A stretch of DNA of 21,084 nt from Gonium pectorale (lineage: Eukaryota > Chlorophyta > Chlorophyceae > Chlamydomonadales > Volvocaceae). Positions 9,967 to 19,475 of this stretch are shown here, piece after piece. The DNA lies in contig LSYV01000029.1 in the NCBI GenBank assembly GCA_001584585.1, positions 945,665-966,748 on the forward strand, read 5' to 3'. Every line of letters begins with the position of its first letter. Within the stretch, counting starts at the first letter, position 1. The position numbers were made by a program, and so were the translations under genes. A model generated the notes under the pieces. That model was not told the DNA's origin and did no database searches. It saw nothing but the letters and a program-made list of their open reading frames with translations.

Positions 9967-12900
9967 CCCACCAGGTGAGGTTAGATCAACAGACGGCGTC
10001 ATGGACGCAGCCGCCGCGGCCCACCCAGCATATGCACCAGCAGCAACCCCCGTACCCGTACCACGGGGCGGCCTCTGCGCGCGCGGTGGCGCGTCCTTCA
10101 CGTGAGCTGTACGGGCAGGAGCCGACGCCGCTGTGGGCGCTGCAGCCCCCATACCCCGCCGTCTCCGTTGCCGCGCACGGGTCCGGGCGCAGCAGCAAGC
10201 GCTGCTATGAGCCCCCGGCGGACCGCCACGGCCCCCCCACCGCCAGGGTGGTTCAGTCCTCCGCAACGCCTGACGGGGCGGCAGCGGCGGCCGTAAGCAC
10301 CGAGCATCTTGCTCAGGAGCTGCCTGCCCCTCAACATCAAGGCACCCAGGTTCTCGCCATCGGGGCGGGGTACCGCTACGGGCACGAGCCTGAAGCGTCG
10401 TGGCAGACACCTCCGGCGGTTGCGGCCGCACGCGACCTGCCCGTCCGGCGCAACAGCAGCAGCAGCGAAAGCAGCGTCGCCACGCCCAACCAGAAGTCCG
10501 GGCGCGGCACCTCCAGCGGTGGCGTCGGAGGCATCGGCGAGTATGGCGGTGGAGGCGGGGGCGGCCGCCTGGCGCCGGCGCTGGTCCGGGTCACCGCCCG
10601 CACACCCGACATCCCCGACCGGTCCCCGCAGAGCGGATCGTCCGCGGCCGCCACCGAGTATGCGCAAGGCAGCACGTACGGATATGGATTCGCATGCGAG
10701 TACGGCAGAATGGTCGGGACGTTAGAGTACAGAAGGCCCGCCTGCAGCGACGGCGGTCGTGCAGCAGCAGCAGCAGCAGCCCCTGCCGCGGCCGCAAGCG
10801 CCGCTGCAGACGTCGCCGGCGGCGGGCCTGGGGCAGCTGCTGCAGCGACACCGGTCCATGCCCTCGTCGCGGGCAACGGCGTGGCCGGAGTCCCTGTTGC
10901 TCGACGCGCGTCGTACAGCCATTGGGAGCATCACGGACCCTCGCCTCCAAGCAGCGGCGCCGGCGGGGGTCACAGCGCTGCTGAGGACGCTCGTCCCACG
11001 GCCGCAGCCGCCCGCATGTCGCAGCCTGCAGTGGCACATGGCACGGCCCGGGGCGCCCGCAGCGGGGGTGGCACCGTCACGGCGAGCTACAGCGCGGGTA
11101 TCCTGCCCACGGGAAGCCAGTCGGGGTTCCAACCGCCCGAAGGAGAAGGGGCCGAGCCGCCGCTCGGATGGAGCGCCGCCGGGCTGGCGGCCGCGGCGCT
11201 GGCGGCGCAACGCGGTGCCCTCGGTGGAAGCCTGGACGGTCCGGAGGGGTACGGCCGACCGCCCGGCCACGAGGGGCGTCGCCGGGTTGCAGCGCCGTGC
11301 GGCGATCGGGGGTGCGGCGATGAGGCGTCGCAGGCGGCCGGTGCGTCGCTACCGCAACCGGGGACTATGGCGCCGGGGGCTCTGTCGGCGTCGTGCAGTG
11401 GAGGGGGGCGGTTTCGGGATGAGTGCGACGGCAGCACCAGCGGCGGGGGCGGTGGGTCTGATAGCGAACGCAAAGACGGAGGCGGACGCACAAACACCCA
11501 CATCGGCAGTTCACAGGCGCCGCCGCCATCGCTGCCGCTGCAGCGGCAACCGCCGCCGCTGCAACAGTCACAACTGCCGCGACAACTGCCGCAACCGCCG
11601 CTGCTGCTCCTGCTGCGCCGCCTGGACCTGCCGGCCGCCGATCTGAGCGCGGAGCAGCAGGCGGGACTGCTGGCGGCGATGCTGTCGCAGCTGGGGCTGC
11701 CTCGCAAGGTGGGTGCGGCAGCCCTCGCGGTCCATTCTGTGTGGTACCGTAACGTGGGGTACCCGAGTTACAGTACTCACGACCTGGAAACGCTTGCAGC
11801 CATGTGCAAGGCCTTCCATAGCTATGCCTTCGGAGGCACAGTGCCTGTCGTTTTGTGTACGCGAGAGTGGCCCCCAGTTTGGGGTTGCTCTTTACGCAAG
11901 GCGACGGCTGAGGGCAGCGTTTGGGCACCGGTTACGATTGAGGAATGCTTTGCTCCTCTTCCTCCGGGCACACCCCAACAGCCCGGTCTCCTGTGAGGGC
12001 ACTCTCCACAGAGGGCCATCCAGCTGAGGCCGACAGATCTGCTGGACGGCCGCCCGGTAATGAGTAATCCAGCCGCATCGGCCCCGCGTCGCAGGCTTTT
12101 GCGGTGAGCGCTCCCGCGCCTCCGGCACCGGAAGCCCCCAGCGCGGCACGGCGCGCCTGGGAGCATGACGGCGGAACGGCGGCACCTGCAGCGGCGGCGG
12201 CGGTGACGGCCGAGGTCGGGGCCGAAGCCGAGGCCAGGGCGCTGCGGTCCTGGCTGCTGCGCGTGCTGTCCGCGCACTACCCCGGCCTGGCCGGCCACAA
12301 CGCGGCGCGCGCCGTCCTGTCCGCCCACGCGGCGTGGTGCATCATCAACGCCACGCACGCCGCCCGGTGCGTGTGGGGGCGGCCGGCGGAGGGCTAACCT
12401 GCCAGGGTGCCTTGAGGCGATCTGCCCTTTGTGCCCCTGCTGTTGTTCACTCACAATGCGTTTTGCCGTGTCGTAGGGAATGGTACAGAGCAGAGTCCCT
12501 GCAGCAGTATCCTGTTGGCGGGTCGCATTGCAACCCAACCCAATCCATGCTGATGCACGGCCTGACATTCTTCCGTTTGGCGTGCACTTTTCTTTATCAC
12601 CCTCCCCTGTCCCCTCGCCTTGCCGCAGCCTCATGCCGCCACTGGCGCAGCTGGCGGCGCTCCTGGCGGCGCTGCTGTCCGACGTGGGCCACCCCGGCGG
12701 CGGCCTCACCAGCGCCGCGATCCTGTGCAGCCCCGGCCACCCGCTGGCGTTACGGCACGCCGGCCACCCCCGTCACCCGCTCGAAGCCCACCACTGCGAG
12801 GTCGCCGCCACGCTGCTGGCGGCAGCGGCGGGGGCGAGGGTGGTCGCGCCGGCGGAGGCACTGGCGGGCGCCGTCAGAGGCGGAGGCGGCGAGGGGGATC

Positions 12901-14870
12901 AATGGTTAGCTGGCGCCAGGGCCGATATGGGGAATCGTGGGGTGGGCGGGGCTGGCGGCGACGGCGGTGGCGGCGACGGTGGCGCCGACGGCGGCTGCGG
13001 CTCTGGCAGTGGCGGGCTGGGAACGCAGCGCGGAGCTTGGGAGGAGGGCGTGGAGGCGACGCCGCTGGCGGGCCTGAGCGCCCTCCAGCAGACATCCCTG
13101 CGCCGGGTGGGTGGGTGGGTGGGTCCCAAGCAAGCTGTGGCACGCCAAAGCGCCTAACCGTAATGTGCGCGTGGGGGCAGCGGACGCCGAGTAGCTGCAC
13201 CGCCTGAGCTGCGCTTGTGCGCGCGCTCCAGCAGGCGCACCGCGTTCCTCTCAGGCCTTGCGCCTGGATGGTGCTTTTCATAGATAGTGCGTGCTGCATG
13301 CTACCTGCCACTCGCCTGCTTATCGCTCAAGCGCGAGCATCGCACCCCTCATGCCTTGCTCCCCGCAAACCATGCCAGCCCACGGCTTTGACGCGACAGT
13401 GACGGACATGCCTGTGCGCCCCAGTCACCCCGATGTGGTACCATTATTCTGCTACGGTTCTCCTGTGGGGCAACCGCCAAATTGCCTCTTATATTCCCAC
13501 ACTCCCTCCACAATCTCCGCACCGCCACCTTCCCGCACTCCCACACTCATACGGCCCACCCCCCTTTCGCGCTTACTCTCGTCGTATGCGTCGTTTCACT
13601 TCAACCATTCACGGCCCACCACTCCCATCAGATGGTTTGTGATGCCATCATGGCCACGGCCCCAGACCGACTGCCACAGCTCGCCTCCGACGTGGACGCT
13701 GCCCTGCGCCCACGGAGCCGCCGCCAGCCGGCCTCGGGCGCAGCGGCTCTACCCCCCTCGAGCGCTGGCGCGGACGGCGGCAGAGAGCGCAGCAGCAGCG
13801 GCCCGGAGGAGGACGCCGGCGACGCAGCGAAGCTGGCCGCGGGGCTGCTGGCAGCTGCTGATCGCGAGTACCTGTCCAAGGTGCTGCAGCTGGTGAGAAG
13901 GTGCTTTTCCCCCTGCTGGTGTTCCTCCTGTGCCCTTACAGGCGGGATGGGCAAGGAGGACTCTATACGGCACCGGCAGCAGGCCAAGGAGGGCGTGGTC
14001 TCGCACACGCTTTTAATATGGCCACCGGGTCGGGTTGCTGTGGTTTCGGGACTCAATCCTAGATCCACCCCACGTTGTCGTACCCGACCACCTGGCACGC
14101 CAATAATTATCCTTCGGTTGCTCGTCACGTCACAGAATATGCAGCTACTTGCGCTTGTAATCACGTCCTATCGCTTGTACCCCGCAGCTGGTGCACACGG
14201 CCGCAAACCTCAATCACGTGCTCCGGCCCTGGTCGCTGTGCCGGGCCCTCAGCGACGCGGAAGCAGCGGAGGCGGCGGGGGCGGACGGGGCGAACAGTGG
14301 AGCCGCCGCTGCGGGTCCGAGGGGCGCCTGCGGCTGCGCCGGGCAGCCGCCGGGCCCCGAGCGGTGCAGCGGCGCTGGGCGGCGGCGCTGTGAAACGATG
14401 GGAGTGGGCTTGACTGAATGCGGCACGGAACGGGAGAGGGAGTGGGAGCGGGAGCAGCAAGCGTCTGAAGAGACGGGCATGGAATACTCCCCGATGATGG
14501 GGGAGGAGTTGCCGCAGGTGCGTGGCGATGGCGGGTGTTGGGGATGGGCTCGACAAAGTGGTATGTTGTTGGATTACGGCGGTGCTTGCTGCTGGTACTG
14601 TGCGTCCTCGCCATTTTTGTCCAACCGTCGGCATCCCTCTGCAATGGCCCATTCCGTGGCCCGCAGGCTGCCCTTGAGCTCGCTCGTGTGCATTCCGCCC
14701 GCGGAGCGCTTCAGGTTCTATCCTCGGCTCTTGGAGGAGAAGTTAAGCATACAGACCTTGCGGGCTGGTCCCAGAACTTGACCGACCCGCTGGGTCGCGG
14801 GGTCGGGCTGGCTGAGCTGTACGAGAACTTGGACTACAATGAAATGATGTGGGGCTTATTTTGCCGATAG
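8274..14870 (+). CDS. Large Gln-rich protein with a degenerate class I cyclic-nucleotide phosphodiesterase domain
   Basis: Exons: 8274-11708, 12095-12366, 12629-13106, 13632-13892, 14188-14517, 14667-14870. All phases agree (1,659 aa), with donors such as GTGGGT, GTGCGT and GTGAGA. Residues 1-1145 are low complexity: poly-Gln at 9591-9623 and 9918-9965, and Pro-, Gly- and Ala-rich blocks. The phosphodiesterase part follows: LRRLDLPAADLSAEQQAGLL (start of the fold); HYPGLAGHNAARAV (about 1206-1219), equivalent to YHNxxHAxxV; SDVGHPGGGL (1253-1262), equivalent to HDxDHPGxxN; LEAHHCEVA (1287-1295); MVCDAIMAT (1396-1404); AANLNHVLRPW (about 1487-1497), equivalent to ADISNPxxPW; then SPMM and a tail ending YENLDYNEMMW. 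Class I enzymes bind two metals through His, His, Asp and Asp. Here the positions read Arg1217, Ser1253, Asp1254 and Asn1489, so catalysis is unlikely, although the His proton donor (1213) is kept. A Gly-rich insert lies in exon 3. Hidden introns in the first exon are possible, for example at the donor-like GTGAGG at 9975. No GAF or membrane segment was seen. Confidence 0.82.
9591..9965 (+). repeat. Two poly-glutamine-coding CAG/CAA tracts
   Basis: 9591-9623 encodes 11 Gln and 9918-9965 encodes 16 Gln, in CAG codons interspersed with CAA. A shorter run lies at 9247-9264. They sit in the disordered N-terminal half of the phosphodiesterase-like protein. CAA interruptions usually slow expansion of such tracts. 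Confidence 0.9.
13104..13126 (+). other. G-quadruplex-type GGGT repeat over a 5' splice site
   Basis: Five GGGT units in a row start at 13105. The donor of intron 3 of the phosphodiesterase-like gene (CGG|GTGGGT at 13107) lies inside the first units, so several equivalent GTGGGT donors follow at four-base steps. Only the first joins in phase 0 to the conserved MVCDAIMAT exon at 13632. Confidence 0.7.
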
Positions 14871-15089
14871 GCGCGATCGCTCGGGTGCCCTTGGACGAAC
14901 GTCGGGGTCGCACCTCGCATTTTCTGGAAGTCGGGGGCAGTCAAGGCCTGAACCTAACCTGTTTCACCATTTAAATTCTAAATCGCTGGGTCCACATTGA
15001 TTGTCTTTGAATTGTCTGTCGCATTTGCCGAAGAGAGGAAGCTTCCTCGTTCGCGTTTCAGTCCCAGCGCCAGCGTCACATTGGGAAGC

Positions 15090-17661
15090 ATGGGCAATGA
15101 CAAGAAAGACAAGGCGGGCTCTCAGCCCGGCGCGACAGCGGGCTACACGACGACGCACTCGCCCTTTCGGTGCAGAAGGTCAGTCTCACGAGCACGCCGC
15201 GTGATCAGCGCCAGTTTGAAGCTGCAAAGGAGCGGGCATGCTGACGGAAAAGGGTTTCGTGGAGCTGACGCGGTGCTGGGACCTGACGGTGCACGAAGGG
15301 CACTTGCTCCCTTTGGCAACAGTCTCTCTCATAACACTGTTCAAGGGAGCGGGGTCATCCCAGATGCGAGGCCATTTCCTGTGGCCTCCGTTGCCATGCC
15401 TCGACGCCTGGCAGTCCCGTATCGCTAAATCAATAGCTTGCTGAGTGGGTCTAGGGTAATGGCGCTGTCACGGGGTATGGGATCGCGGACAAGTTCACCC
15501 GCATCGGGGGCTCCCTGGTCATATCTCCTGCACACTTCCTAACTCGCGCTCACCCCGGCGAAGCCCTGGCTAACCTCCCCCGCCCTGTATTGCACCCTAC
15601 TGCACTGTCATGGAACGTACAGGGGCTATGACCTGTACACGACAACCTACGTGCCCTCGCTCCGCCGCACCTCCGCCTGCCTAGTCTTTCACCATGGCCT
15701 ATCAGACCATTCGGAGCGCCATTCCGCGGGTAAGAACTAGGTGCTGTCTGGGAAGCTGCTTAATGGGCTCTTAGGGGCTTGCGGGGCAGAGGCCTTCCAT
15801 GCACGTATGCGCCGATTTTTCGCGGCTGGCTCCATTGCGGCTCATGCAGCTGGAACGCTGCCGGAGCGTCGCAGCACAAGGGTCAGCCAGTGCTGTAGTG
15901 GTTATCCTATCGCGGAATATCGACTCGCAAAATGATCACCATGACGAGGCCTTCTACCCGACGTCTTTGCTCGTTTCACGGCCTGACTCCCCGCACCGTC
16001 GCCTATCCCATCGCCGTCATTGCCTTTGTTCCTCCCTGCCCTCCCCCAGTCCTGTCCCACCTATGTACGTCCCTGGGGATGGCCGTGTACACATACGACG
16101 CGCACGGGCACGGCCGCAGCGGCCCGGACGGACCCATGGGTCGGGCCCTGATCCGCTCCTTCAACCACATGGTAGACGACCTCGTCGATTTCACGCGGGA
16201 GTTTGTGATACCGGCGGAGGAGAAGGCAGCGGCGGAGGCGGACGCGGCGGACGGGGCCGGCGCGGAGGACGTGGATGTGGATGTGGAGGAGGAGGCGGAG
16301 GCGGGGAGCAGCGGGAGCGGCAGCAGCAGCAGCAGTGCAGGGGCCGGTGCGACGCGGCGGAGGCGACCCGCGCCACGGATTTTCCTTCTCGGCTACTCCA
16401 TGGGCGGTCTAGCATGCAACCTGGCAGTCGCGACCACCTCACCTTCGTCCTCATCCGCCACCGCCGCTGCCGCCACCGCCTCGGCGCCGGCAGCAGCGGC
16501 CTCCGGCTCAGCCTCGGCGTCGCCGGATGCCTCCTCGGACGAGGCTTCCGGCAGCGACGCCGGCCCCGGTAGCACCGACGCAGGTGCCCCCGCCCCCGCC
16601 TCTGACGGCCTCTACGCCGGCCTCATGCTGACGTCGTCCCTGACGGACCCGGTGTACGGCAGCTCGCCGCTGATGCGGGCCGTAAAGCTGGCGTACGTAA
16701 GCGTGCTGGCGCGGCTGGTGCCCGCGATGCCGCTGTTCAAGCGCAACCCCGTGGAGAGCGGCATACGCTGCCCGCAGGCGGTGGCGGAGATGGCGGCCGA
16801 CATGCTGTGGTACCGCGGCAAGTTCAAGGTGCGGGGCTGAGGGGCTGAGGGGAGAAGAGGGGTCGGAGGGGTCGAGTGGGGGGTGTGGAAGCGGGGGAGG
16901 GACGCGGGAGGCACGGGTGTGCTCCTAGAGGAGCCCCGGGGGCCGGGGGCCCGCCCCTTCCTCAACTGCACCGGTGCAGACGTTGGCGTGGGAGATGCGC
17001 AGGGGGCGGGCATAGGTTCGGAGGTTATGGGTACGGAATGAGCAGCGCTCTTCGCTGGTGGGCACACGGTGGTGGCGGAACTCATAGGCAGGCGTGCAGC
17101 AGTCGGTAGCTGGGCTGGGCTGGGGTACTGCGAAGCGGGGGTATGCTTAGGGAGCGCGAGTGCGAGTACGTTTCGGCGTCCAGTGGGCGTGCTGCCCAGG
17201 CCCCAGGGGTCGGGGCTCCGGTTTCACCGTGCACGGCCCGCGAGCCCACACAGATTCTTCTCACTCGGATGGGTGGCCAGAAATGATGCTGGATGATGCG
17301 TCCTAATCTCTCCAAACGCATGTTCTCTTTTCACACGCATGTTCTCTAACCCCCCGCGTCCCGGCTCCTGCCTTCCCCCCGCTCTGCCCCGCTCGCGCAG
17401 GTCATCACCATCGCCAGCCTGCTGTGGGGCTGCCAGCGGCTGCGCTGGTGCTGCCACCGCATCCGCCTGCCCATGTACGTTCAGCACGCCACCGTGGACG
17501 TGGCCTGCAGCCTGGCGTCCATGCGCGCCTTCCTCACTCGGGTACGCTCCCGCGACGTGACGCTCCACGTGGTGGAGGGGGCATACCACGACCTTCACCA
17601 CGACCCGGAGACGCCCGTGCTGCTGGGGCGCATGGTGGAGTGGCTGCGGGCGAGGGTGTGA
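15090..17661 (+). CDS. Monoacylglycerol-lipase-like alpha/beta hydrolase (serine hydrolase, Hydrolase_4 family)
   Basis: Exons: (15090 or 15238)-15272, 15623-15729, 16050-16828, 17401-17661 (stop TGA 17659-17661). From ATG 15238 the phases agree and give 393 aa. FVELTRGYDLYTTTYVP matches the family entry strand. HHGLSDHSERH (35-45) is the oxyanion-hole HG motif. Next come YTYDAHGHGRSGP, then LLGYSMGG with nucleophile Ser164 (codon 16397-16399), Asp340 in QHATVD and His370 in EGAYHDLHHD; WLRARV ends the protein. The catalytic triad is intact, so cleavage of monoacylglycerol or a similar ester is likely. Two low-complexity inserts, one acidic (about 104-156) and one Ala/Ser-rich (about 177-232), flank the nucleophile. 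Upstream, 15090-15237 also looks coding (MGNDKKDKAGSQ, then VSLTSTPRDQRQFEAAKER) but in two other frames. It may be the true N terminus broken by two single-base deletions, in which case the protein would be about 443 aa. The gene starts only 219 bases after the previous stop. Confidence 0.88.
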
Positions 17662-18318
17662 GGAGGGCTGCGGCGGGAAGGCCGCGGCGGAGGCCGCGGG
17701 AGGTGGGGGTTTAAAGGAGCAAACGATTGACGCGAACGTACTGGCGTCCATATCCGGGAGGTGGGGGGAGGAGGGGGTGGCGGGATGGGCGTGGGCACAG
17801 GCGCCCCGGCGTGCCTTTGCTAGCATGGCGGTGGCGGGGAGCTGGGCGTGGCGGTTTTTAGGAGAGAGGGGTGGTGAGGAACGAAAGCCGGAGCGTTCGG
17901 GGAACGCATGATGCGTCTTCTGCGTGGTGTTTTGAAAAATGACCCAGTCCTGGCCCCGGACCACTGAAACTCGGCCCCTACACAGCATGAGCGGTACATG
18001 TGATGGGCTGCTGCCGGTCCTGCAGCGGGCCACCCAAGTCGGCCTGTGTGTCAGTTTTTGTCGGGCGCTGGGCTCGCCTTTCGCTGGTGCGCCATCGCCT
18101 GGGGTGGTGCCACGGTGAGGCGTCGTCGACCTTCGCTTGGCTGGGGACGAGCCCGTTTGTCGCCTCGGTGTGTGCACGCGCTGCATGTGACATGTGTTAG
18201 TGTCATTGCGCGGGGTTGCAACCGTTGCCGCTACCATTGCCGTTGGCCTGTTGCAACCTGGGTGGCAACCGTTGCCGTTGCAGTGTTCCTTATCCCGGCA
18301 GTGCTTCCCCCGGAGCAC

Positions 18319-18374
18319 TTGCTCGGCAGCAGTTGCTCGGCAGCAGTTGCTCGGCAGCAGTTGCTCGGCAGCAA
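18319..18374 (+). repeat. 14-bp tandem repeat, four copies
   Basis: The unit TTGCTCGGCAGCAG occurs four times head to tail (18319, 18333, 18347, 18361); only the final base of the last copy differs. It lies in non-coding DNA. Confidence 0.92.
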
Positions 18375-19009
18375 CGTGAATAATCGTGCTACCAGGTGCA
18401 TTTGATCTGAGCGCCAGCGTATATATGAATGGTCGCACGGACGTGTCTGGCAAACGGACTTGCTCGTGCCATACGACGAGGGCCATGGATCCATGGCCCG
18501 TATGTGGCCCGGGTCTGGCACGCCAGCCCACGCGCCTAGTGCTGACAGCAGAGCAGACGCTAAACTGATATAAAACTGTTGGGTGCCAAGTTGCCGCCGT
18601 TGTTCTGTCGTGGCCATGGAGTGAGTTCAACACCGAAATGCATCTTGTATTATAGCTTCCCTGTTTTGGGCAGCCGAACCACCTTGGTTCTTGGCAGGCT
18701 GCGAACTCGGTGGCCGGCAGTCTGGGACGCTGTACGGCCGTCGGCCCAGTGTTTGCGTGGGTGGGCGACGGCGCTCCGGTGGTCTTGTGGGCCTAGACAG
18801 CTAAGGACCAACGATGGCATCGCACGCGTGCCTGGCTTGGGCAGTTTGCCTTACTGTACAGATGCTCGGGGCCGTAGGATCGGGGCCCGCGCAGCGCTCT
18901 TATAAGTTGTTATGATGCATTGAGCCCCTACGGTGCTGCCGGGGTGTGTGGCGCATCCATCTGCAGGTGTTGGGCCATGTTATCTTGCGCCGTTCTCGCC
19001 ATGCCAGCA

Positions 19010-19014
19010 TGTAA
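19010..19014 (+). terminator. Candidate TGTAA poly(A) signal for the hydrolase gene
   Basis: This is the first plus-strand TGTAA found after the hydrolase stop at 17661. A 3' UTR of about 1.35 kb would be long but not unknown in these algae. The string is embedded in CATGTAAGTG, which also resembles a splice donor, so the call is weak. Confidence 0.25.
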
Positions 19015-19379
19015 GTGTATCCTGTTCACGGTCTCTCCGTCGAATCTATGCGCTGCGAGGGAGGCTGCTTTTGCTAACCCCATCGCAGGGGCATCTATCT
19101 CTCTACATTCATGTACAAATGGGTGCGTGCAACACCCAATACTGGGAGCGGGCCAGGGTGCCGTGCATGCACGCTCGAACATCGTTGGTGCGTGCAAGAA
19201 AACGTGCCGTGTCTCTTGCTGAAGGGCGACTTTGGCCGTATCTGTGATCTGCGCAAAGTTCTGCCATCATCGGGGCAAAGTCAATTTGCTGCCTGGGCAG
19301 TTCATGGTCTGTGGGCATGTGTGCAGTTCACGTACAGCTCGTACATCATCCAGTGCTCCCAATTCCCAACTCCACGCAA

Positions 19380-19386
19380 TATAAAT
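19380..19386 (+). promoter_or_regulatory. TATA box of the RING gene
   Basis: TATAAAT lies 90 bases upstream of ATG 19476 in a locally AT-rich patch. Transcription would start near 19410. Confidence 0.6.
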
Positions 19387-19421
19387 CTTCAGGTAACCAA
19401 ATGGTACAATAGAAATCGTAA

Positions 19422-19455
19422 ATGATGTTAGGATGACGACGCCCGCTTAGGCGGG
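19422..19455 (+). promoter_or_regulatory. Short upstream ORFs and a small hairpin in the RING gene leader
   Basis: If transcription starts near 19410, the leader contains ATG ATG TTA GGA TGA (19422-19436) and an overlapping five-codon ORF (19433-19450, MTTPA). A perfect five-base-pair hairpin, CCCGC-TTAG-GCGGG, lies at 19442-19455. All precede the main ATG and could lower its translation. A third ATG-stop pair (19401-19412) lies at or before the predicted start. Confidence 0.45.
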
Positions 19456-19475
19456 AGAGCGATCCCACCGGCACC

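Larger units (their letters stand above)
17662..19475. other. Intergenic region upstream of the RING gene
   Basis: About 1.8 kb holding the 3' UTR of the hydrolase gene and the promoter of the RING gene. No frame shows a family motif. The long minus-strand frame here overlaps hydrolase exon 4 in antisense and is not supported. There are three isolated TATA-like strings on the plus strand (TATATATG 18420-18427, TATAAAA 18569-18575, TATAAG 18901-18906). There is also a GTTGCAACC/GTTGCCGTT-rich stretch (about 18215-18280) and a tandem repeat. A short unannotated transcript is possible but not shown. Confidence 0.5.

Noticed and set aside
10400..10984. Arg/Ser-rich open frame inside the long exon
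   Set aside because: It is a shadow of the Gln/Gly-rich frame, with an Arg-heavy composition typical of wrong-frame reading of GC-rich repeats.
12678..12695. HD-domain-like string as evidence of a cyclic-oligonucleotide defence or bacterial HD enzyme
   Set aside because: The neighbouring motifs, their order and the introns place it in the eukaryotic class I phosphodiesterase family; no bacterial defence genes are near.
17224..18633. Minus-strand open frame of 469 codons
   Set aside because: It overlaps hydrolase exon 4 in antisense, has no recognisable domain, and crosses the tandem repeat; long antisense frames are common in GC-rich coding DNA.
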